A stretch of 64,000 nucleotides of DNA, taken from the NCBI RefSeq assembly GCF_014805625.2, contig NW_023998414.1, positions 18,637,006-18,701,005 on the forward strand, given 5' to 3'. The stretch's first letter is position 1; each line of letters begins with the position of its first letter. Origin of the DNA: Glossina fuscipes (Eukaryota > Arthropoda > Insecta > Diptera > Glossinidae). The notes beneath the pieces were generated by a model that did no database searches, had not been told where the DNA came from, and saw only the letters and a program-made list of their open reading frames with translations. The position numbers were made by a program, and so were the translations under genes. Shown in pieces: positions 27,687-40,077 of this stretch.

Positions 27687-28759
27687 ACTAGTCTTGCCCA
27701 AACAGATCGCTCCCTAAGTTGTCCATAACAAGATATCAGCGGCCAGTGATTTCGAATTACGATTTGCATTCTGCGGAACTTGATAGATTAATTTTTGCCA
27801 TTGCATGCAATTAATAACTGCTGCTCTATTAATTTTATACGCTTAGACTTGCGATGTATCATTTCTAAAGCAGGTAAACTTAAACTTAGTGATGTAAGAC
27901 TTGAAGGATTTAAGCAACTTCTGATCCATTTCGCTACTATCTGTATTCATAAAGATTATCACCGTCATGGTCAAGAGACTAATGGATTTGTTAGCGTCAG
28001 TGCAACGTTTTGAAAATTCTTTCAAACACAAACGTAACTTATTTTTATGTTTACTGGATATGCTAATGCCATCGAAAACATTTCACAAAAAGACAGCAGG
28101 GAGGTTCATGATTGCACGTTTTAAATCATTTCGCAGGCGATTTGGGTACAATTACTTAGTCTGTCGCCTAAAACAGGAGACCATCCATCCATCGTCTAGC
28201 AAATAGTAATTTTACTATTAATTAATTAATTTTATGATATGATTATATGATATATGATGAATAAAAAAAACATATCTTAACACATGTTTGCATATAAAAT
28301 AGTTTATAGAGCAAATCATATTTCGACCTCATTTAAATGTAAATGCGCTTCAACAAAAAACCATACACTTACGTGGAAACTCTAGATTTTAACAGAAAAC
28401 TGCGAACAGATGAATAAAACTTCTGTAAAACTACAGCTGAGTGGTGGCATGGTATTATGGGTGGTATTAAAGAAACTACTGTTTTTTCTGATGGCAAAAA
28501 ATGTACGTCACCTCAAGGAACTAACTTGCTTCCTTAGAAAAGCGAATCTATCTTTTTAATTCATGATAAATTTTGTTCTTTTTTTTTACTTCCAATCATA
28601 TTTTCTGTCCATAACATTCTTTCAGCCAAAGTTGTCAACACTTGTTTTTTTTTCACCACTTTCAACCATTCAACAATCCACAATTTTACTCAACAGGCTT
28701 TAGTTATTACGGCCGCATTTTTTTTTTTTTTGTTGTGTTTTATATATATATTTCGTGCT

Positions 28760-28921
28760 AATATTTACTACGGACATATAAGCCACAAATCTATTGGCTT
28801 AGTCCATCTCTGTTCAACATACCAAAAAAAAAAAAAAAAAATATTTACTACTGTTTATTAACTGGACATAGTAGCCACTAATTTTATTGGATTGGTCCAT
28901 ATTAACTCAACATCCAAAAAA
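28760..28921 (+). repeat. Imperfect tandem duplication upstream of GPN1
   Basis: Unit 1 (28760-28830) and unit 2 (28841-28921) share ATATTTACTAC, a GGACATA block, AGCCAC.AAT.TATTGG, GGTCCAT/AGTCCAT, and TCAACAT.CCAAAAA, separated by a poly(A) run. Unit 2 ends about 30 bases before the start codon, so it overlaps the likely promoter or 5' UTR. Confidence 0.6.
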
Positions 28922-28951
28922 TACAAATTTTGGAAAAGAAGGTTCCAGAAT

Positions 28952-30265
28952 ATGGCCGCTGAAGCAAGTTCATCGTCACCTTTAGGGACGCAAAATGGTC
29001 CATATTCGACACCAATATGTATGATTGTTTTGGGTATGGCCGGTTCTGGGAAAACCACGTTCGTACAGAAGCTAACGCAAATCTCATTTGAGGATCGTAA
29101 CCCGTACGTGATTAATCTAGATCCTGCGTGTCGTGAGACTCCATATCATGCCAATATTGATATACGGGACACTGTCAACTATAAAGAAGTTATGAAGCAA
29201 TACAAACTGGGTCCGAATGGCGGTATAGTTACATCACTAAACTTGTTTGCTACCAAATTTGAAAAAGTAATTGAATTAATTAAACGCGCTGGACAACAAG
29301 GTCATGAATGGTGTATTATCGATACTCCTGGACAAATAGAAGTTTTTACTTGGTCCGCATCGGGTACCATAATAACTGAAGCTTTGGCTACTATGTTTCC
29401 TACGATAGTTGTATATGTAATGGATGTGGTACGCTCCGTAAGCCCCACCACATTTATGTCCAACATGTTGTATGCTTGTTCAATACTATACAAAGCAAGA
29501 TTGCCTTTCATTGTGACCATGAATAAGGTAAAACTCTACTTAGTTATAGAGATGTATAAATTATAAAATATTTTATTTTAACTTCTTATTTTAGATAGAT
29601 GCTATGGATCATGATTTTGCTGTCGAATGGATGACAGATTTTGAAGTTTTTCAAGAAGCTTTAGAATCTGAACAAACTTATATAAGCAATTTAACGAGAA
29701 CCATGTCATTAACTTTAGATGAGTTTTACAAAGATTTGAAAACCTGCGGTGTTTCAGCCAAAACTGGTGTGGGATTTTCACGTTTCTTTGCGTTAATAGC
29801 CGAAGGGGCTAAAGAATATGAAAGGTAAAAATTTTTATAAACCTAATATTGCTTTTAATATGCCATTTAATTTCAAATTAATGTTTTAAGTGATTATAAA
29901 GCTGAATATAATAAATTACGCGAGCAAAAGTTAAAAGAACAAAAAAAGCAAAAAGAAGATGAACTCAAAGCAATAGCTAAAAGCAAAGGTTCCGGTGAAG
30001 AAGTTGCCTTGGCACAATTTATAGAGGAGGTACACTGGAAGATTACTTATAAAATGCAATTATGTCGTCATTTCCTTATTAGGTGTCTGTCGGCCGTGAA
30101 CTAAGTGATATTTATTTAAAACATCCAGGCAATGAAAGTTCTGAAGATGAAGAAGGAGAAGAAGCTGAAGCACCCACCTTTAACGAAGACCATGTCGAAG
30201 AACAAAATTTCCAACAATTTGTACAACAGCATAAAAACAAACAATGTCGCATTGATAAGCAATAA
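28952..30265 (+). CDS. Gpn1: GPN-loop GTPase 1
   Basis: Four exons: 28952-29527, 29595-29824, 29891-30029 and 30083-30265, GT-AG with phases 0, 2 and 0. They encode 375 residues, the usual GPN1 length. GPN1 (XAB1/MBDin) is a cytoplasmic GTPase that works with GPN3 to assemble RNA polymerase II and bring it into the nucleus. Visible motifs: P-loop GMAGSGKT (28-35), the diagnostic GPN loop [10 protein letters not shown] (86-95), switch DTPGQIE (124-130) and base-specificity NKID (191-194). The NKID motif is split by the first intron. The C-terminus has a coiled charged stretch ([17 protein letters not shown]) and an acidic tail typical of GPN1. The true start is the ATG in [10 protein letters not shown]; upstream frame has no ATG. 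An AATAAA lies at 30292-30297. Confidence 0.96.
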
Positions 30266-33200
30266 AACGTACAGAAAAGTGTTTATTTTTAAATAAATGT
30301 AATTGTTTATTAAATAAACTTGGGCTTCTCTTGTGATTGGTGGCATTTTGCAAGCAAATTTTTTTATATGTAAGAATTTCTCTTAAGGATTACAGTAAAA
30401 GTAAATGAATACTTCTTGTATGGAATGAAAAGTTTCTCTCAGTGTCCTCAGCATGACGGCTTTGAAGGCTTAAAAACTAATTATGTAGCGTTAATAATTT
30501 ATTAAATATGTTTATATAATAAGCATTTTTTCAAATATTATTTTTCACGTAAGAAGCTGAGCTAAACTAAATTTTTATATATGTATATCTATTGTTTTTT
30601 GTATAAATATTTATTATTCTTATCAAATTAGTTAACCATTTATCATTTATGTTTTTCTTAGGTGTTTATATGCAGTTGTTATTATGTGTATATATATACG
30701 CGTTAACAAGCTAAAAAATATTTAGAGGCTTTTTTGTATTTTTTTCCTTTTTAAATAAATTTGTAAAATTATTGTTTCAATATTTATGCGATTTATGCAA
30801 ATTATTTTTAAAGATCGTAAATTAATATAAGTCAAATAGTTGATATATCTGCCTTTATAATTAAAAAATGTGGTTTCTGGCAATGCTGTTTAATATTAAA
30901 ACCTGCTTTTTTCACAAACACTTTCTCTCGTAAATGTCTTGTTTTGAAATAATTCCATCAAATAAAACTATCAAACTTTAATGGAAAAATTTTACCAAAT
31001 ATGTTGATATAGAATTTAAAATTAAAAACAAAAAATCCTCTTTGCTTTTAAGAAAAAATAAAAATATCAGTCAATGCAATCGTATTTGTGAAGGTGTTCT
31101 AAACAAAAGAGAACAAGCCCAGCGATATTGTTATTGCTTTAAACAGCATTTTCCGGTAATTTCAAAAGAGTAGTTCTTAATATAACGAACACGCCCTGGA
31201 CGAGTATTTTTATTTTAGAGTTTAAAACAAAAAAAATGTTTTTTATATAAAAGTAATTTACAAAAATATATATAAAAAAATTGATGAAATAAACTGTGTT
31301 TTTGTAATGTCTTTCGAACAGATAATATCAAGCTATTTTTTGCTGTCAAGCACATTATACTCTTAAATTTATCTGTTTAGATTTGTAAAATATGCTTGTA
31401 TATAAAACCACAAAACTTGGGCCGGATATTTTTTGTTTTTTTTTTTGAAATTCCTATCAAATATTCCAAGAATTTCTAATAATACATTTTAGTATTTTAT
31501 TAGTAAAACGCACTTAACTTAATAAGTGTAACTTGCAATATTAAGAAAGGCTTATGAAAAAATGTCTCGCATTAAATTCCTTTTTAATCACTGCTTTGCT
31601 TAAGCTATAGTTTGCAAACACATATATAAATATTGGCTTTCTGTTTGTTTAATACCCACCACTGGCGATATGTCCACCGAAGTCAATATTCGTTTTAGTC
31701 TCATCCGTTTTTCGAACCGTTTTTTAAAATACCGATAATTTCAAAATTTCCTCTAGAGTATATAAAAATCCTATTTCCAATCATATCTTACATGAAGAGG
31801 GGAAACAAGTGAAATCGGTTTATTACAATTCAAAAGTTGGAAAGTTAATCTTCATTAATGTTTGCGTTATTACATTATGCGCACGCTTTTAGGTTATGTT
31901 ATCTCTAATACATATAATTTGCTGTATATAGTTTATTGCTTTTGAAGAGCAATGCTGCTGCAAAAGTATTATTTTACAATGAAAATAGGCCATACTCTTG
32001 CATGTTGCGTAATATTAAAGTTTTCATGAAATGTATATATGTTTGACAATTAAATTCTTTCAATATATTCAACCGAGTGGTGGGTATAAAGAAAAAAATA
32101 TTCGATCTAAACCGAAATAAGCCTTTTGGTATATTTTCAGTTTTTTTTTTCTTAAGTAAGTAATTGTGCTTTTCATATATTAAATACACACATATATATA
32201 CTTAGTTTAAAATATCGAAAGCAATTTTTTTTGCGGGCGTACTTTATTCTCTAATATTAAAAAATGACTTCTATGAAAATTATCAAAACAAAAAAAAATT
32301 TTTTTAAATAAAAAAATCTCTTCCGAACTAAATTACAAAGGGGAAAAACCTTTTAACTCAGAAATCTATTTTTTTTTAAGTTATGTTTTTATTTTTAGTA
32401 CAGTACTAACTACTCTTTGCTACACACTACCAAATCACACTGTTACAAAAATAGTTTTATTTTTTCTCTCTTTTTTTTTCTCTAGTACTCTGGTATGCGG
32501 TTATTACGACCCTAAGTTGTTTACCATGCTATAAAATAAAAGCAGTACGTTAAACGATTATTGGATCACTTTAATTTTTGTTTGTTTGTTTGGTTTTTTT
32601 CTCTTATTTCTTTTGCTTTTAAAAACAATTATTAACAAAAAAATATATATATATTTGACGAAAAAAAAGAAAAGAAGATTAAGTTAAAGTTTTTAGAAAG
32701 CTAAATTTCATGTATTATTATATTGAGCTATAGTTTTTTCTAAAAAAAGAAATAAATAAAATACAGCATTCGCCATAGAACGAATAATGATCATCTCAAA
32801 TCGATATATGTATATGTATACATAATTCATGGAATTCTTTTTGGGGGGTTTGTCAGAGATCTATGCCAAGAACAAGTCCGCAACCATCCGTGTTTTGAAG
32901 AAGCAGATTCAATGTTGCGTCAACGAAATTCAGCCGCATTTACGCGAAATGATTCTGGAGTTGTCAGCAATGCCGTGGAGGCAATCTGCCCGAAATGCTA
33001 TTCTATACATAACTCTATCTTATGTACATTATGCTTTAATTAAAAAAAAAAAAAATAATAATAATAAATCTGTTTTCTGCTTTATTCAAATCTTGCGCAA
33101 ATTTTGGGAAAGAGTTCCAAGAGTTCATTGCGGATATGTTGGCCTTATGAAGCCATTCTAGCAAATTCCATAGCTATGGGTATTTGCAATGGTTTTATAG

Positions 33201-34286
33201 TCTACGTTATTGACAATAAGATTTTCGTACATATTTCAAGTTAGGTTGATCAGATCAATCCCCCTTTTCGATTTCCGATTTACGACTTTCCAAACTTTTG
33301 ATGGTCTTGAAAAGGGCATAAAAGAACGATTCGATGAAATGTAATTTTATTAAAAAGCCGATCGGTATTGTATGGACATATTAATTACCATCGCCGGATA
33401 TATTTTGTAATATATATTTATTTACTTTTTTTTGTTTTAGTGAACTTAAATAAAACTAAGAGCATAAATGGTAAGTTTCGGGCAGACGGACGGACGCGTA
33501 TAAATCTTACATTACACGATTACACGAAAAAAAAAATAAAAACGCCAATTTGAAATATATATATGTATACACATGAATCACTAATAATACTTTTAGTAAG
33601 AAACAGTCTTTCTTTTTGCAATAATTTTTTTTTTTTTTTTTCATTTAAAAAAAAAACTTAAAAACCATTAAAGTATATAAATATTCTACAAATTATATTA
33701 TTATTTAAAGTTTTCCATTTCCATTCTCTTTATTAGTGCTTTCTAATTAAAGCTGCTTTTAATGAGCGATTTGGTTTTCATAAATAGGCGCTTTTTTTTT
33801 TTTTTAGTTTTGTAAATGTCTGTAACTTTGTTTACATAAAATAACTTGGTTTTTTTCTTGTTTTTTCTTGCTTTAACTTTAAATAAGATCTTATCGCTAA
33901 ATTAGAAAATTTACGGTCGAAGGTTAGGTAGCTTTTTTTCGCAATTTGTTTTAAGAGGTGTTTTTTTTTTTTATTTATTTTTTTTCTGCATATATATACG
34001 AAAGCAGCATATACTAGCATTATTTGAAATAACCGCTATCGGTGTATAAGTTTATATAGGCGGACTGACAAGTTGAGAAAAATTTTCCGTTTACACTCTT
34101 GGGACCGTAAAAAATCTGCATTTTGTCTCTGTTATTTTCTTTTATTATTTTTTTTTAAAGCATTAATTTAAAAATTTATTGACTTAAAAATAAGAGTTTT
34201 TCGAAATTTTATCTGTGGGTGAATTGTTTTACGGATTGCATTCAATGATGGGGATTTGAATGGTTTCTATTATGGAAACTTTTATT
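30266..34286. other. AT-rich spacer downstream of GPN1
   Basis: Very AT-rich with many homopolymer runs. The only item recognised is a mariner-like transposase scrap at 32835-33000. A GGGCAGACGGACGGACG motif near 33480 may be a trace of the GACGGACA repeat family. Its right end should carry the 3' UTR of the exon at 34287-34358. Confidence 0.5.
32835..33000 (+). mobile_element. Mariner/Tc1-like transposase C-terminal relic
   Basis: The plus-strand translation includes EIYAKNKSATIRVLKKQIQC, then CVNEIQPHLREMILEL. This matches the order Y(A/K)NNP.TI..LK..I..CI.EI.P.L....ME seen near the C-terminus of mariner-like transposases. The catalytic region is absent and no inverted terminal repeats were found. 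Decayed fragment. Confidence 0.5.
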
Positions 34287-34358
34287 CTAATCTTCATCAG
34301 ATAGGTTGTTGTTTGTTAAAAGTGTAGCATTATCCTCGTTGCCGTGTTCTTCGACATC
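34287..34358 (-). CDS. Short last exon, probably of the glycoprotein gene starting at 41373
   Basis: Minus-strand exon with a good acceptor (ATATCTTTTGCAG) at 34359 and 23 codons to a TAG at 34289-34287. It is acidic and Asn-rich, starting DVEEHGNED and ending NLSDED. It starts in phase 0, as does the strong donor AAT|GTAAGT at 40078. Joining the two gives a 455-residue protein with a cytosolic tail. The alternative, that it is an alternative end of TRAM, would need the weak donor AAG|GTCAAA at the TRAM stop. RNA data would settle this. Confidence 0.55.
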   Translation of the reverse strand, partial: DVEEHGNEDNATLLTNNNLSDED

Positions 34359-35129
34359 CTGCAAAAGATATAGAAAATGAAGAAAGAATCAAGTAATTAG
34401 TTATATTCGCTTGAACTCTCTCACTAATATAAAATATCCCTTTTGCTTGGAATTCTATAGAGCAATATTCTATAGAGCAATGTATTGAACCGGTGAACCG
34501 GCATCGACGCTTCGGTGAAATCTAAAATCTAAAAGGCCGGCATGACTTGACCAAAGTTCTATTTAATTGTTTATTTATTTAAGATAACATTGTCTAAATT
34601 TCATTAGTAATGAAAAACTAAGTTGGTTTTGGCGATCGCTTGACTGGCTGCTTCCTTCTAAGCCAGCGACATCGGCGTTCATCGGTACCGCTTGCTTTAG
34701 TGGTTCGATGATACATAATTTTTTATGAGACGTTCACTTTTTTTAAAGGTTAGAATTCGTTCCACTGCACTCGTGAGATTATTAGTATTTCGTAACCATA
34801 CACGGTCTGATTTGACCGGCCAGAGCGAAAAGAAACTTGAAGAATTTGGACGTGCGACAAGAATTCCCGATAACGGTATTCTTTTCATACATGGTTCACA
34901 TACCTTTACGAAAAGTGGACCACGGAATGCATTAACAATTCATGTTTTTCCCTTTCATATATGAATAGTAGTTAGACTTCAGGGGGATTGCCTATCCAGC
35001 GGTCGGATAAATACGTGTAAACAGTATCACACGAAATATTGTTGCAATATTATACGAAACCGCCCACTTGACTTGAGATGGATCCACGTTTTAATCTATC
35101 GATCGATTCGCAATAACTTCCGTGTTGGT

Positions 35130-35335
35130 TTGTTCTGTTCAACTTAAAGGCCTCAAATTTTTGCGATGTTTTGATGAATATTTCGTACACGTCCGTGTTC
35201 TGGTTCAAGGACGGAAGCTATTGCAAATAGTTCGGATCGTACCTTTTCGATCCTCTCCCATATAACGTCTTACTTTGAAAAGTCATTAATTTAATACATG
35301 TCGGATGGTGTAGGGTATTTAAGAATATGTTTGCT
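35130..35335 (-). repeat. Dispersed repeat family II, copy f (partial, reverse)
   Basis: Shares with 55560-55735 a TTTTTGNGATNTTTTGATGA block, a CTTTGAAAAGTC block near 35272 and GATGGTGTAGGGTAT near 35314, in the same order and spacing. On the minus strand this reads as the ATACCCTACACCATC head of the family. Confidence 0.6.
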
Positions 35336-36247
35336 TTACCTTTCTTAAAAGATCAATTTTTCGACAGTAATCTAGTAAACAAATTCTTGTTGATGCTGAG
35401 TTACGACCTCAATTTTCAGACAATAGATGTTGATTTCGTTGAGGCAATAACTTATGTTTATGGTATTCGAATATTTTTGACCTGCTGCGAAAAGAAGTAA
35501 ACGGGCCGCATGGATTGAGATATATGCTAATGTGGCTAGAATGTAGCGGCTGCACTGATGGACAAATGTCTTCTTTATTGTCTTATCCAAATGTAGCTGA
35601 ATGTTGTCATGTTGGAAAATCGCATCACAGCATCTTTGCTTAACGACGGAATGTATTCCTTTAACCTTATGCCTAATTGTTTCTTATGTATTTTGTCGGA
35701 AATAGTTTATATAAATTTATTGAAGAGATTTTGGCCTCGATGCTGTTCTGAAATTCGATCGCTCAGTTTAAACTGATATCTGGTATCAGTCGAATCAGAA
35801 CTTTAATCAATTCTGATTGGGCATTTTTGACGATTAGATCGCCATATTCGCCAGGCGTTCACAAAGCAGCAATCAAAGATTCATTTCGAAATATTTTGAT
35901 TTTAAAACTTTCATCAAATTAGGTTGTGGACAGACGGATCGCTGCATTGACATAATTAAACCCATTGAAATACTTCCTGTTAACGTATGTAACATACTCA
36001 ACTTGAATTTAGTTTACTTACTGTACTGACGCATGTTATATGCCTAATATTTTCTTTCCTTTCATTTACAGTATAAACACTTTTGATGAAAAAGAAAAAA
36101 AAAAAAAAACGTTTTTCTCATCATAACATTTCAAATTACTTCTTTTATAAAAATAGGTTTTTATTTTTTCTTCCATTTTTAAAAAATAGTTCGTTTTGTG
36201 AAAAATTTCCCTTCTTACAGCATACTCTTAATATAAAAAAAAAATTA

Positions 36248-36385
36248 ATATATATATATATATGTATGTGTGTATACATATATACATACATATATATATA
36301 TATACATACATATATATATATATACATACATATACATGTGTGTATACATATATACATACATATATATATACGTATATATATATGG
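36248..36385. repeat. TATA/TACATA simple-sequence tract
   Basis: Alternating (TA)n blocks separated by CATACATA and TGTGTGTATA spacers, about 140 bases. It produces meaningless Tyr/Ile frames on both strands. Confidence 0.95.
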
Positions 36386-37170
36386 AAAAAAAAAGCTCAA
36401 GTTTCACTTGAAAAATGCTTATTTTATAGCAGTGCCATAGAATAATTTTTACATTAATATAAAAAAAAATATACATATATATATTCAGTTACTATAGTAT
36501 TATTATAAATGTCGATACGAATAAAGAAAAGAAAAAAAAACGCGTAGATCGTTTTTCCTAACGATATCCGGTAAATCTAACATAAGCGATTACCAAAAAG
36601 TGTAACCTATGGAATCCAAATGTCAGTGTGTGTGTGTGTGTTTGTGTGTTTATTGGAACATATATTAAGGAATTTGTTTTTTGTTTTATATTTTTTCCAC
36701 TTTGTTTTATGCGCTTACTAGAATTTAGTAATTATTTTTGTTATTATTTGTGTGTATGTATATAAAAAAATATATTTCTTGTGATATTTTTGCTTATTAA
36801 AAAAAAAAAGAAAAACATGTAAATTACACATTAATCAGAAAAATTTTTCTTTACACTTAATTATAGTTTAAAAAGCAAAAAACAGTTACATTTTTTTTTT
36901 TTGTTTGTTTTTTAAATAATCATTTTAATAATAAATCCTTGGAAGCGTTGAGAATGTTGTGAAGAAGAATCAATTTGAACGGAAGTTTTATATGCGCGAC
37001 AACACAGCATCATGATCATCATCATCATCAGTAAACAAGAAAAGAAAGAAAGAAGAAACAAGAGCTTGAACATTATGGCTCGGAAGTTGAAGAAAGCCAG
37101 AATATAAATGCATTCCATTGCTGTTGTTGTCTCCTCTTAGAGAAAGTTGTGCTAATATAGTGATTGGATT

Positions 37171-38271
37171 TTATTTGACCTTAGCCTTAGGAGCATTGGG
37201 AGATTGATCAGCTTCCGGTAGATCAGATTCCCGTTTACGTTTCGCTTTCTCCTTGGTAGCTTTCGTTTTCTTTTGTGATGCCTGCTGTTTGGCCAATTGT
37301 TGAGCCTCACGTTTCGCTTTTAATTGCTCGGTAATAAATGAAAATATTAAATAGCCTTGCAAGGCCATTAGGCCAATCAATGCCATAAAACCACGTAATT
37401 TACTAGACGTAGTAGCTACTACCCCATAATACAAGGTCAAGACTCCAATGACCATAGTTGTAAAGCGTACGAATACGAAAACAGCACTGTTCACTATACG
37501 TGTACTTGCCAATTTCTCGTCACGATCAAACACGCCAATCAACTGAAAAATGTGAGTTACAATTTCACTTAAGTAATGCAACGTTAAAAGCACTAATGCG
37601 ATGCGCTGAAAGCCGAATGTGTAGGCCAAGCAGATGACCGAGAAACCGCATACCGCATGCACTATTTTCGGTTGTTGGTCCTCTTTTTTAACTTTCTGAA
37701 AATATAGTTCCGGTAGCATGTGCAGGTAATAGGAGAGTTGTATAATAAAATAGAATTTGTGCAAGAATGTCATGGGATGCTGTGGGAAATCATCCCATAG
37801 TAATGAGAATTTCGTAAAATATCCTTCACGCATTATGATATTAGCACCCCATAGGAACGACATCACATAAAAGGTCACCAATTGACCGGACTCGTTGAAT
37901 AGCGACAGCTTGTATTTTGATAAATGCAGTTTTTTAGAAATTTTATCTAAAATAAATTCTTGGATGATGGCATGCATGATTATGCAGGTTAATGTGTAAA
38001 AGAAAATCGCACAATAATCCTTAATGCCGGCAATATAAGTGAATGGTTTACCCATGGGCTGTTCACGACTTGGTTCTTCACCGGTTACATTATGATGCAG
38101 CGAGATAAATGCACTGGCAAAAGGCGAGGTAGATTCATCCATTAGACATAAAACGAAAACCATGGCCACACAGGATATAATGTCGGCATGATTTTGTATA
38201 ACAAATTCGTGCGATAATATAGGAGGATTTTTACTACTTGTCTTGCGGCCCATACCCGGTTTAATAGCCAT
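37171..38271 (-). CDS. TRAM: Translocating chain-associated membrane protein (TRAM)
   Basis: Complete intronless frame of 366 residues. TRAM sits in the ER membrane beside the Sec61 channel and helps nascent secretory and membrane proteins enter the bilayer. The N-terminus has the family signature SKNPPILSHEFVIQNHADI (13-31). It is followed by the first membrane span (~30-46), a lumenal loop with an N-glycosylation site NVT (61), and a TLC domain with about seven more spans (~80-325). Recognisable TLC landmarks are KFNESGQ-like LFNESGQLVTFY (~125) and HMLPELYFQKVKKEDQ (~195). The C-terminal ~45 residues are cytosolic and strongly basic (KKTKATKEKAKRKRESDL), as in vertebrate TRAM1. It may lie inside the large intron of the neighbouring glycoprotein gene, on the same strand. 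Confidence 0.97.
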   Translation of the reverse strand: MAIKPGMGRKTSSKNPPILSHEFVIQNHADIISCVAMVFVLCLMDESTSPFASAFISLHHNVTGEEPSREQPMGKPFTYIAGIKDYCAIFFYTLTCIIMHAIIQEFILDKISKKLHLSKYKLSLFNESGQLVTFYVMSFLWGANIIMREGYFTKFSLLWDDFPQHPMTFLHKFYFIIQLSYYLHMLPELYFQKVKKEDQQPKIVHAVCGFSVICLAYTFGFQRIALVLLTLHYLSEIVTHIFQLIGVFDRDEKLASTRIVNSAVFVFVRFTTMVIGVLTLYYGVVATTSSKLRGFMALIGLMALQGYLIFSFITEQLKAKREAQQLAKQQASQKKTKATKEKAKRKRESDLPEADQSPNAPKAKVK

Positions 38272-40077
38272 TGCTGTCGATGTTGTCGTTGTCGCCGTTT
38301 TTGTGTGTTATAGTTTTTATACAAAAAAACACTTTTTCCAAAGAAATCTTATTGCACTGCACTCCTTTTCTTAGCTTATAAATTGCGAAAATGACTTGAT
38401 GTGTTATGGATTCCTACACTTTCTCTATGTTTGAACGTTGGCAGTCGTAGTTTTTTCTTTTTTTTTTCTGCTCACCAACGTCCGTCGTAATGCTAAAACA
38501 ACGTACACGTCAAAATGCGATTAGCGAAATATATGCCAGAAAAATTGCCACGCAGCAAAAACGACAGTTCAAGTGCAGACTCTCTTGAATCTCAATTCTC
38601 AGTTCTCATCCTCTTGCTTCCGTACTCTCGTCAAAATCAAGCTCATTTACGTCATTGTATTCATCTCTTAAATCTTCAGCGTTTACTCTCCTTTTATTTT
38701 ATTCCTTTTTGACATTGCGCCCGGTCGAGTAGAATGAAATTTACCGTTAATTTTGTTTACATTTAATTCTTGTTCCGAATTCACTGCGTCTTCTTTTCTT
38801 TTTTAAAAATTTATTTCAATGATATGATAATTTGATCTATTGCACGCACCAACACTTTTGTACTTTTAAAATGAATTAAAAGCATTCAGAGTAAAATAGT
38901 CAAAAAAGGTTGCCAATGTTTTTAAATAATAATAATTGGGTATTTTTTTTTAAAACTCATCCCTGAACGATGAGGAAAATGACGGTTAAAATATTTTAAT
39001 AAATTCGATTTAATGGATTTACTTTGATTTGAGAATGATTTTTTTTTCTCCAAGTTTATATAAAAAAAATTTAAAAAATTATTAATTTGCAGGTTTTCAC
39101 ATACGAAACTATATATAAAATAAGGGAGATAATTTATCTATGAAAAAGTGTTAAGAAGTTTAAAAGTTTTATAATGATTTCACAACTCATGTAAGGAAAC
39201 CCCAACAAGTCAAGACAATATAGCATAAATATTATTGGTTAAGAGGAGACGGCCACGTGAACTTTATCGAAGTAATTGGTTAAATCATTTCGATTCCATT
39301 CATTATGTAAAAGCTAAGATTGTTAGACCTTTGTTAGGTGTAAGTTCTTTCTAAATTAAAGTTTGATGTCCTGCGCGTTCTTGCTTAACCCTGGTTCTAA
39401 CATATATATGAAGTATTTTACGTTGAGTAGAAATTGAAAAAAATTGACATTTGCGCGGACTTGTTACGAAAGTATTTATGGAAATTTGTGATACATGTAC
39501 AACGTCGCAAAATATCTGCATTTTTGTTATATTAATGAGTTTCTTAATGCGGATAATGCAAATATTATAAGCGAAGTCAAAAAATGATATATAGTGAAGT
39601 TGGAAATGACGTTCGCAATTTCGTTATGAGGATTAGATATTACTTCTACTGTTCGATTAATTACATTATTCTCACCGTTCCAGTTAAAGTTTAATGCTGT
39701 CTGAATGATCTGACAATCAATTAAATTTTAACTAATATCGAGATTTTAATTAAATATGAGACATCTTTCTATTTACGAGACGTTTAGCTTCTGATACTGA
39801 TATTCGAGATTCAAGATGCCGGATCTATATATACTTTGAGCTAAGGTGGAATATTGACATGTAATAAAATCCGCGGAGAAACGCTTAATAGATTAGTAAG
39901 AAAGTACTTTTTTTTATCCAATTACGTTTCATATAAAATTCGAAGGTGTTTAGAAGGCAATTGGATAATTCTATTTTTGGGAATCTTTAAAAGCAACTCG
40001 CAAATTTATTTAATTAGAATAAGAGTTGCCGTAGTTTGTAAGAAAAACTTGAAAAGCATCCAAAATGCATTACTTAC
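38272..40077. other. Spacer upstream of TRAM (proposed intron 5' half)
   Basis: AT-rich. Holds the presumed TRAM promoter near 38.3-38.5 kb. No coding exon with a phase-0 acceptor was found on the minus strand here. The plus frame 38515-38712 is unrecognised. Confidence 0.45.

Larger units (their letters stand above)
25252..28951. other. Spacer between phosphatase exon 1 and GPN1 (divergent)
   Basis: Should hold both promoters. It contains a LINE ORF1 fragment (27369-27686) and an imperfect duplication just upstream of GPN1 (28760-28921). Frames at 25559-25771, 27795-28013 and 27967-28206 are not recognised. Confidence 0.5.
34359..37170. other. AT-rich spacer (proposed intron 3' half)
   Basis: Contains a reverse copy of repeat family II (about 35130-35335), a long TATA/TACATA tract (36248-36385) and homopolymers. 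The plus frame 34725-34964 is open but unrecognised. The right end is the TRAM 3' UTR. Confidence 0.5.

Noticed and set aside
36083..36476. Frames of 70-120 codons rich in Tyr and Ile on both strands
   Set aside because: Translations of a TATA/TACATA simple-sequence tract.
37171..37180. TRAM splicing into the exon at 34358 via a GTCAAA donor at its stop
   Set aside because: The donor is poor, whereas the donor at 40078 is strong and phase-compatible. Kept only as an alternative.
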